Assembly (NCBI RefSeq): GCF_011397635.1
Contig: NC_064764.1
Location: 37,236,777 to 37,300,776, forward strand
Reading direction: 5' to 3'
Origin: Epinephelus fuscoguttatus
Lineage: Eukaryota; Chordata; Actinopteri; Perciformes; Serranidae
DNA length: 64,000 bases
The notes beneath the pieces are model-generated. The model worked only from the letters and a program-made list of their open reading frames with translations, did no database searches and was not told the origin of the DNA. The position numbers were made by a program, and so were the translations under genes. Shown here one piece after another: positions 1-13,300 of this stretch (within the stretch, counting starts at the first letter, position 1; every line of letters starts with the position of its first letter).

Positions 1-261
1 ACAAACATTTAAAATCTCCAAATCTGGAGATGCATGGTTTTTGCTGTACAGGAAAGGGATGAAAAAGTCACTAAAGCTGTTTGACGAATGCAATGCAGGA
101 AAAGTACAATCAGGGTTCATATAGCTGAAGGCAAGTTAGATTAAAGACCTTTTAGGAGTTTTTAATGCCACTTGGAATTAAATGTAAGACCAGTATTACA
201 ATAATTAATTTAAAAAAAAAAACATAAGCTGCATTTGGGACAATTTGGTCTAAATGTTTAT

Positions 262-1340
262 TGTAAGTAAGTAAGTAAGTAAGTAAAATTTATTTATATA
301 GCACTTCTCACAGAGAGGACTCACAAAGTGCTTCACAAGATAAAATACAAAAAAATACAATGACAGAAACAATGCAAAATACACAAAAACAAATAAAAAG
401 TAAAGTGCAGTGAAATACAGAGATGATACAATGGACAATTAATGGAACGCAAGCCTAAACAGATGTGTTTTTAACTGCTTTTTAAAAGTGTCCACAGAAG
501 AGGCCGCTCTCAGCTCATGAGGTAGTGCATTCCACCATTTAGGTGCAACAGCCTTAAAGGCTCTATCACCTTTCGTCTTTAATCTTGTGTGAGGGACAGT
601 AAGTAGGTGGCCTTCAGCGGACCGCAGTGACCTGACAGGACAGTGAAAGGACACCAGATCCGTCAAGTATGCAGGTGCTTGACCATGGAGGGCTCTGTAA
701 GTGATGGTTAGAATCTTGTGCTGGATCCTGAAATTAACAGGGAGCCAGTGCAGGGATGCCAGGACTGGAGTGATGTGAGTGAACTTATGAGATCTGGACA
801 GAAGCCTGGCGGCAGCGTTCTGGACCAGCTGGAGGCGGTCTAATGAAGTTTTATTTAGACAGGTGAAAAGAGAATTACAGTAATCCAGATGTGAGGAAAT
901 AAAAGCATGGATGATCATTTCTAGCTCGGAATAAGTTAGCATGGATCTGAGTTTGGAAATGTTTTTGAGGTGGAAAAAGCAGGAGCGTGAGAGTTTTGAT
1001 GTGGTCACTGAAGAGCATGGCCTGATCAAATGTGACCCCAAGGTTTCTCAACTTGGGGCGCACATTTGCACTGAGGGACCCTGAGCAGCTGGCCACTTTA
1101 GATGCTGAGGCATCAGGTGCAATAATTAAAATCTCAGTTTTAGCTGCGTTCAACTGAAGGGAGTTAGAAGACATCCAGTCCTTAATTACATTCATACAAT
1201 CGTACAGTGAGTCAGTTCCATCGGTCCTATCAGGGTTAAAAGAAAAATATAACTGGAGGTCATCTGCATACATATGGTATGAGATACCTTCAAAATTGCT
1301 GATGACATCTCTGAGAGGGAGCATGTATAGCGTAACATTA
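262..1340 (-). mobile_element. L2-like LINE, 5'-truncated, 3' half of reverse transcriptase
   Basis: Minus-strand remnant of a non-LTR retrotransposon. The frame at 875-1324 carries the reverse transcriptase active-site motif YADDLQLYF and the following NAAKTE and RNLGVTFD blocks. A second frame at 439-1041 carries the thumb/C-terminal part, with HLDYCNSL, LQLVQNAAARLL and LASLHWLPV, ending near WWNALPHELR and TFKKQLKTHLF. These are hallmarks of the vertebrate L2 group. The two pieces are in different frames and overlap, so at least one frameshift separates them. The 3' end carries the short tandem AAGT/TTAC tail expected of L2 elements, near 264-286. The 5' part (endonuclease and start of the RT) is missing, as is usual for dead LINE copies. 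Confidence 0.85.
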
Positions 1341-1814
1341 AACTCCTTTTTTTTGTCTTGTGGAGCAGAGAAGGGTCAAACAGAACTGGGAAACATCTGA
1401 CGTTCTTTGGGGGGATTTTGTATTTCTTACTCAACATGTGGGATTCTACTGTCTTTATTGCCTTTATCATTCTGAGTGTGCACTTCCTCATGCTGTTCAG
1501 TTCTGATCTGTGTGATGTTAATGTGACAGGCATTCTGTAAATTACTTTTAAAAAATAGATCATATTAATTGGTTTGACATTTTACATGCTACACCTCCAC
1601 TGGAAAAAAAATCATAAAATTGTACTTCCCATGTTTGAGCATTTTAAGACTTTTGACAAAATGATTTAAGACATTTTAATATGAATTAAGGCCTTATTTC
1701 TAGATTATTATATTCAATGCATTTTGAGACTTTATAAGGGTCCGTGGGATCTACAATACCCTCAGGAGTATTTCCCCCTGCAGAAATCTTTAGAAATTAT
1801 ATATGTATATATAT
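1341..1814. other. No gene seen
   Basis: AT-rich spacer between two LINE copies. No splice-framed coding exon or known repeat was recognised. Confidence 0.4.
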
Positions 1815-2083
1815 ATCAATTCAATCAATCAATTTTATTTATAAAGCCCAATATCACAAATCACAATTTGCCTCAGAGGGCTTTACAGCATACAACATCC
1901 TTCTGTCCTTATGACCCTCACAGCGGATAAGGAAAAACTCCCCAAAAAAAGACCCTTTAACAGGGAAAAAAAAAACGGTAGAAACCTCAGGAAGAGCAAC
2001 TGAGGAGGGATCCCTCTTCCAGGACGGACAGACGTGCAATAGATGTCGTACAGAACAGATCAGCATAACAAATTAACAGTAAT

Positions 2084-2130
<47 letters not shown>

Positions 2131-3560
2131 GGACAGATGGTAATGACAGTAGCTTACAACGACATTATTGAAAGTAATAATGTTATAGTTATAGTTCTGG
2201 CTACTGCGGTACAATATGTTGAAAGTATGTATTAATACCTGGCAGTATACATGTGTGACAATAATCATATGTGTATAATAACAGAAGAAGTATGACTAAT
2301 GACTGATGATGGCAGCAGCAGCAGGAGGCATCTGGCAGGACCACAGCAGCACAACCACACACGTCACGCTGTCCAGGCACCGCTGTGATATGAGTTAATC
2401 TGAGAGACAGTGGAGCACAAAGGCTCCGGAGAAGAAGCCGAGTTAGTGACATCCAGAATGGCCGAGTTAGCAAGATGCAAAGAGGAAAGTCTTAAGTCTA
2501 GTCTTAAATGTGGAGATGGTGTCTGCCTCCCGGACCGTAACAGGAAGATGATTCCACAGGAGAGGAGCCTGATAGCTGAAGGCTCTGGCTCCTGATCTAC
2601 TTTTGGAGACTTTAGGGAACACAAGTAACCCTGCGTTCTCAGAGCGCAGTGTTCTGGTGGGATAATATGGCACTATGAGCTCTCTAAGATATGACGGAGC
2701 TTGACCATTTAGAGCTTTATAAGTTAACAGTAGGATTTTAAATTCAGTTCTGGATTTTACAGGGAGCCAGTGCAGAGAAGCTAAAACAGGAGAGATATGA
2801 TCGCGTTTCTTACTTCCTGTTAGTACACGTGCTGCTGCATTCTGAATTAGCTGGAGAGTTTTTAAGGACTTACTAGAGCTACCTGATAATAGAGAGTTAC
2901 AGTAATCCAGCCTAGAGGTAACAAAAGCGTGGACCAATTTTTCTGCATCTTTTCGGGTCAGGATAGGCCTAATTTTCACAATATTACGCAGATGAAAAAA
3001 TGCAGTCAGTGAGGTTTGTTTTAAATGAGAATTAAAAGACAAATCTTGATCAAATATTACTCCGAGGTTTCTTACGGTAGTGCTAGAGGCCAGAGCAATG
3101 CCATCTAGAGAAACTGTGTCATCAGATAAAGAGTCTCTGAGTTGTCTGGGGCCAAGAACAATAACTTCAGTTTTGTCTGAATTTAACATCAGGAAATTAG
3201 TGCTCATCCAAGTTTTTGGTACGTAAGGATGATTCATTATGAACATGAACAAACTGAAAACGATCAGATAAATAAGATTTAAACCAGCTCAGTACAGAAC
3301 CTTTTAGGCCAATTAAGTGATCCAGTCTCTGCAGTAGAATTTGATGGTCAATTGTGTCAAACGCCGCACTAAGATCTAATAAAACAAGTACAGAGACGAG
3401 TCCTTTGTCTGAAGCAATCAGAAGGTCATTTGTAATTTTAACTAGTGCTGTCTCAGTGCTATGATGCACTCTAAATCCTGACTGAAATTCCTCAAATAGA
3501 TTATTATCCTGGAGAAAATCACACAGCTGGTCTGCGACTACAATATATACACACACATAT
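1815..3560 (-). mobile_element. L2-like LINE, 5'-truncated and internally deleted
   Basis: A second minus-strand non-LTR retrotransposon copy. The frame at 3197-3556 encodes RT blocks upstream of the active site (FQSGFRVHHSTETALV, LLDLSAAFDTIDH, LSWFKSYLSDR). The frame at 2467-3252 encodes the downstream blocks (LNSDKTEVIVLGP, RNLGVIFDQDL, LDYCNSLLSG, LASLHWLPVKSR, LLTYKALNGQAPSYL). The catalytic YADD segment that should lie between them is absent, so the copy has an internal deletion and a frame change near 3200-3250. The 3' UTR (about 1815-2466) includes a GA run and ends in a CAATCAATCAATTTTATTTA-type tail at about 1817-1840, a very common teleost LINE end. The copy is not functional. Confidence 0.85.
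2086..2126. repeat. (GA)n microsatellite
   Basis: About 20 uninterrupted GA units inside the 3' UTR of the L2-like copy. Confidence 0.95.
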
Positions 3561-3893
3561 TAGTATATTAGTAAATATAACAGTTACATTTTGAGTCAGG
3601 AGTGAGGTAGCTGACCAGCTATATTTACCCACATACCTCAGGGAGTTTGCGGCGTTGGTACTTATGACGAGTAACCATTACACTGAGTGTCAAAGAAAGG
3701 TCTGTGAGAACACTATGATAGAATATAGAACATCTCACGTTTGTTCTTATGAGGTTGTTTCAGCATTTTGAAATAAAATTGTAGATCAAGGGTTACTGGG
3801 GTGATGGAGCCGAAATGGTAAATGGACTGCACTTGCTGAGGCTACCATACATGGTGCCACCTGCTACTCAGTAACCATTATCAGTGTTTAACA

Positions 3894-4092
3894 GCGTGGG
3901 TTTCCTCCAGGTGCTCCGGCTTCCTCCCACAGTCCAAAGACATGCAGGTTAACTGGTGACTCTAAATTGTCCGTAGGTGTGAATGTGAGTGTGAATGGTT
4001 GTCTGTCTCTGTGTGTCAGCCCTGTGATAGTCTGGTGACCTGTCCAGGGTGAACCCTGCCTCTCGCCCAGTGTCAGCTGGGATAGGCTCCAG
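3894..4092 (+). mobile_element. SINE body fragment (same family as 14809-15178)
   Basis: About 200 bp matching, on the opposite strand, the body of the fuller SINE copy at 14809-15178, from the GTTTCCTCCAGGTGCTCC segment through the CAGCTGGGATAGGCTCC segment. Both the tRNA-like head and the tandem tail are missing here. A third copy lies at 29281-29555. Confidence 0.75.
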
Positions 4093-4719
4093 TCATGAAT
4101 GCATGAGCTCTATCTTGTCTTCTATCACCACCTTGAATTAACTTACAATCCTTCACAGACTGTGGTCAGTATGTGTCCGTCACTTTGGTCCAACAAAAAG
4201 GTATCAAACATGTTTTCGACAAAGACAGCCGTCCGTGAACAAAGACACAATATGAGTCCACACACTTACAAAGAAAGTTAATTTGAATTTTGTATAATAT
4301 TCAAATAATTTCTCATAACCCTGACCAATTTCCATGAAATATTGCGTGCTCACAGTCATGTGAAACAAAGAGCTGTGTCAACAACCACAAGTTTGAATCT
4401 ACTCATTTAAATGAAGAACAGCCAACAATGAAATACAGTTTTTCTGCTCATCGTGCCACGCAAGTGTTTGTTCTTTTGTTACACTGACACAGTATTGTGG
4501 TGACAGAACTTGAGTATTATGATGCACTTTAGTCATGCAAACTGAAGACAAACTCAAACCCACAGTACTGAGGCCTCAGGTCTGAGGCTTCTGCCACCAT
4601 TTCAGCCATTTGAATTGAAATATTTTGTTCTTGCTTCTTTTTTTCCAGCTTGGTGGATGTCTTTTACAAACCATCGCTGAGTCCTCCAATCTTTACTGTT
4701 GAAAAACTGACTTTTAAAA
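4093..4719. other. No gene seen
   Basis: No coding exon, RNA gene or recognised repeat was identified between the SINE fragment and the fold-back element. Confidence 0.35.
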
Positions 4720-6895
4720 CAATTAGAATTATCACCTCAAGGTTGAAACCAGTCAGGTTTCTCTGACAGTTTCCATGCATGTCTATGAAAACATGGATGC
4801 TTCACACACCTTCACCTGACCAAATGTCTCCCCTTCTGTTAGACATTTGTGTGAAATTTTGTCAAAATTAGCATATGTATGGAGCTCTTTCAATGCTACG
4901 GCTGAGGTCACAGTGACCTTGACCTTTGACCACTAAAATCTAAATAGTTCATTGTTGAGTCCAAGTGAATGTTTGTGCCAAATTTTAAGGAAATTCCTGA
5001 AGGCCTGCTTGAGATATCACGTTCACAAGAATGAGAGGACACACGGTCCCACTGACTTTGACCTCTGACCTTCAACCACCAAATTCCAAGTAGTTAATAC
5101 TTAGAAGTGGACATTGTGCCAAATTTGAAGAGATTTTCTGGTGTTCTTGAGATAGTGCATTCACAAGAATAAGACAGACACAAAGTCACAGTGACCTTCA
5201 ACCTTTGACCTCCAAATTCTAATCAGTTCAAATTCCCTCCTGGTCTTCTTGAGATATCACATTTATGAGAATGAGAGGGATGCAAGCTCACAGTGACCTT
5301 GACCTTTGACCACTAAAATCCAATCATTTCATTGTTGAATCCGAATAAACGTTTGTGCCAGATTTGAAGGAAATTCCTGAAGGCCTGCTTGAGATGTCAT
5401 GTTTACAAGAATGAGGGGACACAAGGTCCCAGTGACTCTGACCTTTGACCTTCAACCACCAAATCCAAGTAATTCATTCTTGAGTACAAGCGGACATTTG
5501 TGCCAAATTTGAAGAGATTTTAAGGTATACTAGAGCTAGCTCTTTCACGAGAATGCTACGGATGCAATCACAGTGACCTTCAACCTTTGACCATCAAATT
5601 CTAAAAAGTACAAATTCCCTCATGGCCTTCTTAAGATATCACATTTATGAGAATGAGATGAATGCAAGGTCACAGTGGCCTTGACCTTTGACCACCAAAC
5701 TCCAATCAGTTCAATGCAGACATTTGTGCCAAATTTGAAGAAATACCTTCAAGGTGTACTTGAAATATCCCATTCATGAGAATGCAATAGATGAGTTCAC
5801 AGTGGCCTTGACCTTTGACCACCAAATACTAATGAGTTCATTGCTGAGTCCAAGTGGATGTTTGTGCCAAATCTGAAGGAATTCCCTCAAACATCCACTT
5901 GGACTTAACGATGGACTGATTATATTTTGTTGGCCATAGGTCAAAGGTCAAGGTCACTGTGACCTCGTCTGTCTCACTCTTGTGAACGTGCTATTTCAAG
6001 AACACCATGAGGGAATTTCTTAAAATTCAACACAAATGTGTTAGATTTTAACAATTTGGTGTCATAGCTGTTGGCCTTGGACTCAGTGATGACCTGATTA
6101 GAATTTGGCAGTCAAGGTCACCGTGACCTTGTGTCTGCCACATTCCTGTGAATTCCCACATTCTCGATATGTTAAGAACCACTTGAAGAATTTTTTTCAA
6201 ATTTGGCACAAACACCTACTTAAGAAAGAACTGCTAAGATTTTGGTGGTTAAAGGTCAAAGTTCAAGGTTACCATGAACTTATCTGTCGTATTCTTGTGA
6301 ACACGATATCCCAAGAACACCTTGAGGGAATTTCTTAAAATCTGACACCAACATCTACTTGTACTCAAAGATGAACTGATTAGCTTTTGGTGGTCAAAGG
6401 TCAAAGGTCAGTGTGGCCTTGTATCCCTCTGATTCTCGTGAATGGTATATCTCAAGAACACATACAGCGAATTTCTTTAAATTTGGCACAAACGCTCACT
6501 GGGGCTCAACAATAAACTGATTAGAATTTGGTAGTCAAAGGTCAAGGTCAGTGTGACCTCAAAAAAATATGTTTTGTCCAGAATTCGTACATTTATCATG
6601 ACAAAATTTCACACAAATGTCTAACAGGGTAAAAATAACGATGATATGACATTTTATATCCAAAAGGTCAACTTCACTGTGACATCATCATGTTTTGAAA
6701 AAACTGGCCATTATTCAGCGTCATATCTCAGGAACAGAGGGGAAGATATTTGGTGACTCTAATCTTGACACTGTGCTGACTGTATAGATCTTCTGAGTGT
6801 GAAGCATCCATGTTTTCACAGACATGGATGTAAACTGTCGGAGAAACTGGACTGGTGGGCGGAGTCAAACAACTGTGAGGTGGTAATTTTAGTTT
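4720..6895. repeat. Large fold-back element with nuclear-receptor-like motifs
   Basis: A roughly 2.2-kb imperfect palindrome. The left arm (about 4720-5880) is built of diverged units of about 90-110 bp, each containing a form of TGACCTTGACCTTTGACC. The right arm (about 5890-6895) carries the same units in reverse (GGTCAAAGGTCAAGGTCA). The outer ends also mirror each other: the segment with GAAAACATGGATGCTTCACAC (about 4790-4811) reappears reversed at about 6798-6820, and TTAGACATTTGTGTGAAATT (about 4840-4860) reappears reversed at about 6605-6625. The centre is near 5880, where a CCAAGTGGATGTTTG/CAAACATCCACTTGG hairpin can form. One-sided copies occur at 12727-14065 and 22583-22960. No transposase is visible, so it looks non-autonomous. 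Confidence 0.8.
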
Positions 6896-7304
6896 AAGTC
6901 TGTGTAGATGCATGTTAAGAGAAGAAATCTGTTCATGTCCAGTATGAACAGGAGCAGTTATTAAAATGAAACCAAAGTTTCATGGAGAAATGTCTCCTTG
7001 ATAATGACTCAGAGACACCGGACATCTGGATTAAGATTTTCAACTTGAATAATTTGCTTATCTCGATCCGATGTGTGATTTAGGTGTTCCCTTAATTTTT
7101 CTGAGCACTAATAATAGTATAAAGTAGCTTAAAAATACTCAAAATTGTACCTTTGTGCAGTACTTGAGTAAATGTACTTTGTTTAATTCCACCACTGAGA
7201 CAAAGACACACCTGAGTACACTGAAATGTAATGTTAGAGAGTGAAGAGATGTAAAAGGTCATTTATAGCCTAAATCTGATCACTGTGAATGTCTGTCACT
7301 ACAG
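6896..7304 (+). other. Upstream of lectin exon; no first exon found
   Basis: About 400 bp ending in the splice acceptor at 7302-7304. I looked here, and back to about 4100, for a short exon encoding a hydrophobic signal peptide and ending in phase 1, and found none. Confidence 0.4.
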
Positions 7305-10300
7305 GGCTGTGTGCCGTGTCATCTCACGCTGAACGTCAGTACCATTTTGTTTATGACAAGAAGAACATGACTGCAGCACAAAGTTACTGCAGAGAAAATT
7401 ACACAGACCTGGCCACTTTTGACAACATGGAGGACGTGACCACCGTGGTGAACATGTTAGATTCTGCCAAACTGGCTGACTCATTCTCAGTGAGTTCACC
7501 TTTGTTTCGTTTTCATTTCAGAGTCATTTTGATAACTGTGTGGTTTGAAAGTATTCAAATCTGATCCTTCATATTACTAATAACTTAGTGTAGTGCAGAA
7601 ATAGCTCAGTGTTCCTCTCTGAAATGTAGTAGAGCAGAAGTATACAGTGTTTTTAGTGGAAACTTCCCTCATCACGTTTCCTTGTTGAGCTGCGGTAAAA
7701 ACATAAGGAGGGAATTTTGTAATAGGCAGACTGTATCTTTGGAGGATATCCACAGACAGCTGAAGCCTCATATTAACTTCACATCAACCTTTCAATATGT
7801 TTTTACACAGATCGACTGTGTACTTACGTTGAAAGTGCATGACGAGGGGATCTCTTAAAGGGAAGTTTCTGTATTTTCCCACCTGGCTCGTTGTGTCTAA
7901 GTAACTAATGGGAACAACTTTTAAAACTGGCCCAGTATTAGTCTCTATATACAGACTCTACATTCAGTGAATGTAGAGTCTGTAGGCAAACCCCGGAGAT
8001 CTTGCCTCCGGAAGAAGAGCGGAAGAGCCCTGGTTTCCGGTTGTAGGCTGTTTGTAGTCCATGTGATATTGACCAATCACATTTGAGCTGGCTGCAGTTG
8101 TCGCCACGTTAAACGGTCCATGTGGTGAACTAACGAGGCGGAACATAATTGGCGTCACGGCAAACTCTGAATCCATCGCAGTGGTTCAGCATAGACTCTT
8201 TTAGGGCCGACGCCACAATGACATCATTTCATTATCTGGAGGTGCAGCTGCCTCTCCCCCACAGGGCTGTAGGCTCCACAGGAGTGTTAAAATGTGTTTG
8301 TCTTGTTGTGTTATTGGAGCCAGAATAGAAGGAGTCATGGCTCAAAACCAGCCGCCACTGCCCGTCAACAAAAACAAAGATGGTTAAATGTGATAAGACC
8401 AAAGGACTGGACGGAGGCCATCATCAAAAATGCTCACATGTGCAGCGCACACTTCATATCAGGTTAGGGAAAAAGTATTTCCTGTTGTAGGGATGAATAA
8501 GGTTATGTGTATTAAGGGTTATCATGTCCACCTCATCAGAAACTGGGGAGGGATTAAGAGGAAGATTGGATTTCTCTGGAACGCTAACTTTTTAGCACAT
8601 TAGCTAATGTTAGCTTCCATAGCAAAACAAACAAGTGTGGTCCTCCTTTGTGAGATTGGCTTCCTGTGACATCATCCATCCACTGAGTGAGAGCATACGG
8701 GTCGGCCAGTCTGGTCCCGTTGGTCAGTGTTTACTTATTCAAGTAACACTGGCGGTCCCAGAGAGAGAGTGACCTGACATGGTGCGTTGGTAAATTCAGT
8801 CTGACGCTCTACACTAAAATGAGAGCCCTGTTGGTGGAAGAAACGGAGCGTTATATTTCTACATGAATGAACCAATGGTTAAGTTGATCGCACATTCACT
8901 CCGCTCGGCGCTCTGCTGCTCTGAGAGCGCGGTGCTCTGGATAAACAAACTGTACATTCATACAGCGCTCTGAATTTTATGAACTGGGAATTGTTTTGCC
9001 TCCAGCTAAGCCCCGCCCACCAAAAAACATCGTACTGTTTTCTCACAGTAAAAGCGTCTATTGAGCAAGACGGCTGCAGCCAACAGTGGCAAAACTGGCT
9101 GCAATGTAATGTTGGCAGGCAGTTGAGCACTGTCAATGTTTGTCCACTAAAAGTGTTTGTTTTTGTCACTGACGGGCTCAGATTGTTATTCTAAATGTCT
9201 GAGAACATTACAGAATTGATCCCTACAGAGACAGACCGTTTTGTCAAAGTGTACAATCTTATTCGTTCTACCAGAAACAGCCCCCATATCACCATCACAA
9301 AACCCACCAGACTCGATTCAAATAAACAGTAATTTTAGTGTGTAAAGAGGCAGCATGTTTTCAAATCTATCTGGGTGAATTAAGGGTTAATTTCAACTGA
9401 ACCTGAATTGGGGATTGTTGAAACACTGAAAACACAAAACAAGATGAATTTTGTGAGTTTTATTTTGTTTCTGTCTACTTTGAACTAGGTGTGTTTTATG
9501 ATGATAAAATTACTGTTTATTTAAATGGAGTCTGGCAATTTTGGGCCTTTTTCTAGTTTAAAAAAAAAAGATCTAGTCTTTAACTAAAAGGTCTTTCTCT
9601 GCATGCATCCTTTTTATGATGTTGTTATACACTTAAAATAAAAATCTGATTCTGTCAGTGGCAAGAACAAACACTTTTCGTCGACAGTGCACAATACCCC
9701 CAAGTGGTTACACTGCAACCGGTTTCACCACTCAACCCTGGACCAGTTTCATAAACTGTTGGCTCTATCCCTAAGTGCTAAATCGTATGCAGATAAACTT
9801 GTTTGAATTTCTTGAGAATGTTTCAGCTTTCATTCAGGAGGCTTCTTCAGCTCTGATGAGAATGTGTTCAAGAAACTCAAGCAGACTCAGAACCTTCACC
9901 AACATGTTGTTGCTATTAGCTACTTAGACACAAAAACGTGTGAAAATGGGATCCAGCTTGAAAAATAACGACGTCACCCCTTAATGTCCAGTATTAACGG
10001 CAGGAATGATTACAGAAAGCAAACCTGTTTCAATCTTCATCTGGGCACCTGAATATTGTTTGAAGACAGACTTGAAAACTTGTGAACCTGTCCTTTAAGA
10101 GTTTTGCAAATTGAAACTCTCAGTCTTAAAATCCTTAAATCCTGTGACAGAGTCATTGAGGATCAAACTGACAGTTTATGTAAAAAATGTTGCTTTGAAC
10201 AAAAGTTAGAGCAAGGTCCAACTCTTTATATCACAATCAAATACTGATTTCAGAAGGCCTGGATAGGACTGTACGATGACCGGTGCAGCTGGAAGTGGTC

Positions 10301-13300
10301 ACTGGCAGACACAAGTTTCTACGAGGATGGAGAGACGGAGTACAGAAGCTGGAGTTCTGGACAACCAAACAACAAGAAAGGTGCAGAACGTTGCAGTTAT
10401 ATGACTAATCTTGGAGGATGGCATGACAGCCGTTGTGGAGACACCTATCCAGCAGTCTGCTTAGATGACAAAAGTGAGAATATTAACTTGTTAAGTTTTC
10501 CTTCTCTGCTTCTTTTTGCCTCTTAGTTTTCATTATTTGAGCCTATGTCAGTCGATCCAGAGAACAAATTTTATTTGCAGCACTTCTCATACAGGTGAGT
10601 GTGAGTGTGTTCAAAGTGCTTTAAAGGGGACAGACAATAAAGCTCCGTTTTATACCAAACACTTTCAGTACAGTACCTTTAGTACCAACAGTAACCCTTC
10701 AGACATGGTACCTAGACTCTCGGTCTGTTTAGTGTTTCCACTACAAACAGTGCTCCTAAATGTGGGCGGGTTTGTTGTCACTCACTGATCTGTCCAGCAC
10801 TCGCTGTACTTCCTCATCAGCGGTGACACAGATGGAAGTCTGCACCTGGTTTATCGTCCACAGAACGAGGCTGCACTTTCTCTCATCATCCTGGTTTTTG
10901 ATTTCATATTCTGGTATCTTGTGTACTTTGTCTCTTGAGTTTTCTGTTTGTGTTCCTTGTTTCATGTTGTTTAGTTATTTTGTAGGTTCTCTCCTTGTGT
11001 GTCATGTCCAGTTTTACTTCCTGTCTTTGTGTGTTTTCCCACCTGTTTTCTGCCACACCTGTCTCAATCACAGCTCCACCTTTTAGTACCAGATCTGTGT
11101 GCTAGGTACCCCAACAGAGGGGGGGCCAAACATGGGGACGGTACAGAATGGTTCCATTGGTACCATCCACAACTTTTCACAGTGGAAACAGTAAAAAACA
11201 GGGTACCAGACTGCTCAGTGGAAACACAGGTGCAGCGCGTACTAGTGGTCGACTATCAGCTGCAGTCTTTGCGGTGTGTTCATGTGTAACTTGGCAGACA
11301 TGTGGCAAAGTAAGGCGACAGGTCAACAGACACCCACCACCAGCCCAACACTGATTGATGGTTGATCATCAGCTTGGTATGTCAAGGCCTTTCAGAGACA
11401 TAAGGAGCAGTTATCTTTTGCTGTGCTTAAAGGCTTCTCAGAGGTTTCTCAACTCTGAGTACAGATCAAATACACAGAGCTGAGGCTTGATTTTGATCAC
11501 TGAAAAATATTTCTCACTGTTATCTCAAGAGCTGATTATTTCAGACAAATAACGAGTATGAACAAGTACTGGGAAATGGTCCAAATCTAAGAAATAGGCT
11601 GGAGAAAAAGCTTATTTTGAATTTTCCTTTCCCCTTGGTGTTTTCAGAGAAAGCGTTTACACTGGTCTTCATCAACATCTCCATGACGTGGCCTCAGGCC
11701 CAGAGTTACTGCAGAGCAAACTACACAGACCTTGCCAGTGTGAGAAACAAAATGGAGAACCAAAAGGTACAGACGCTGATTCCTGCAAATCAATCAGCCT
11801 GGATCGGCCTCTTCAGAGATGGCTGGAAGTGGTCGGATGGAAGTAGCTCGCCGTTTACACACTGGAGAGACAGGAGACCTCAGGGCTCTGCTACTTGCGT
11901 GGTTGCAGATTTTGCCACAAGTGGAAAATGGATAAACTGGAGATGTGACAGCAAGAGAGCGTTCATTTGCTATAGCAAACGTGAGTGCTAACCAACGATT
12001 CAAATAGTATTTAGATTTAGATTCAGGTTTACTTTAGCATCAGATGAGAATAAAACAAAAACAGTACAAGACGTCAAGGACAATAAATTTTACCTTTATT
12101 GATGCTGATCATCTTCATGGAATTGTTTGTAAAGTTAGCGGCAGTGGTGATCCGCTGCAGAGGAAGTTCATGGTGACTTAATGCTGAAAATATACACAGA
12201 TGTTACTGTTATTTTATTTATAACATTCTGAAAATTTTCCACAGCTAAACCAACAAAGCAGGCTACGAAAAAGCAAGTGTTCCGACTGAAGTTTACAAAC
12301 ACTGACCCCTCCCTCGACCTGAATAACCCTGCTGTGGCGGAGGACATCTTAAAACAGGTGAATCATGTTTTCTGATTTTATGCAACAATAAAACAACCAA
12401 ATGACTCCGAAAAGCAAATTAAAATAAGACTTGTATTGATCACCACAGAGAAAATTAACGTTACAGCAGTACAAGAAACAGACTGAGAAGCAAACAGCTG
12501 AAGAGTTATTAAAATAATACCTGCAAAATAAGAACATTAAGTAAATGACATTTAAAAACTATATACACAATATACACTTTAACTCTTTACATAATATAAA
12601 CATGACATGACTTGAGCACTGTGCAAATATGTATATGCAAAAGGGTCAGGGCATTTTCAAAACCAACAGGTTGGCACCATCTTAGGTAAAACTAGAATTA
12701 CCGCTCTGCTGTTGTACGCCAGTTTAACTCCATGTCTGTGAAAACTGTCCCGAGAAATGACACTGAGTGATAACCTGTTACACTTGTGTGGAATTTTGTC
12801 ATAATTAGCATATTAATTCTTCAGATATAGTCAAAAACATGTTTTGTATGTTTTGTAGAAAGAAGATTTTTGTGCCAAATTTGAAGGAATTCCCTGAAGG
12901 TGCACCAGAGATATTGCATTCACAAGAATGAAACAGATGCAAGATCACAGTGACCTTGACCTTTGACCAACTAACTCTAATGGAGCGGAGCATTCTTGAG
13001 TTCAAGTTTGTGCCAAATTTGAGGAAATTCCCTAAAAGTGTTCTTGAGATATCACACACACGAGAATGAGATGGTTACAAGGCCACAATGACCTTTGACC
13101 ACCAAAATCTAATCAGTCAATCCTTGAGTCTGAGTTGAGGTCTGTGCCAAATTTGAAGAAATTCCATCAAGGTGTACTTGAGATATTACGTTCACGAAAA
13201 TGCAATGGATGAGGTCACAGTGATCTTGACCTTTGACAACCAAAATGAATCTGTTCATTCTTAAGTCCAAGTTGACATTTGTGCCAAATTTGAAGAAATA

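Noticed and set aside
7289-7304. ATG at 7289 as the lectin start
   Set aside because: It precedes a good acceptor (CACTACAG) and gives no signal peptide; relatives have a separate signal-peptide exon.
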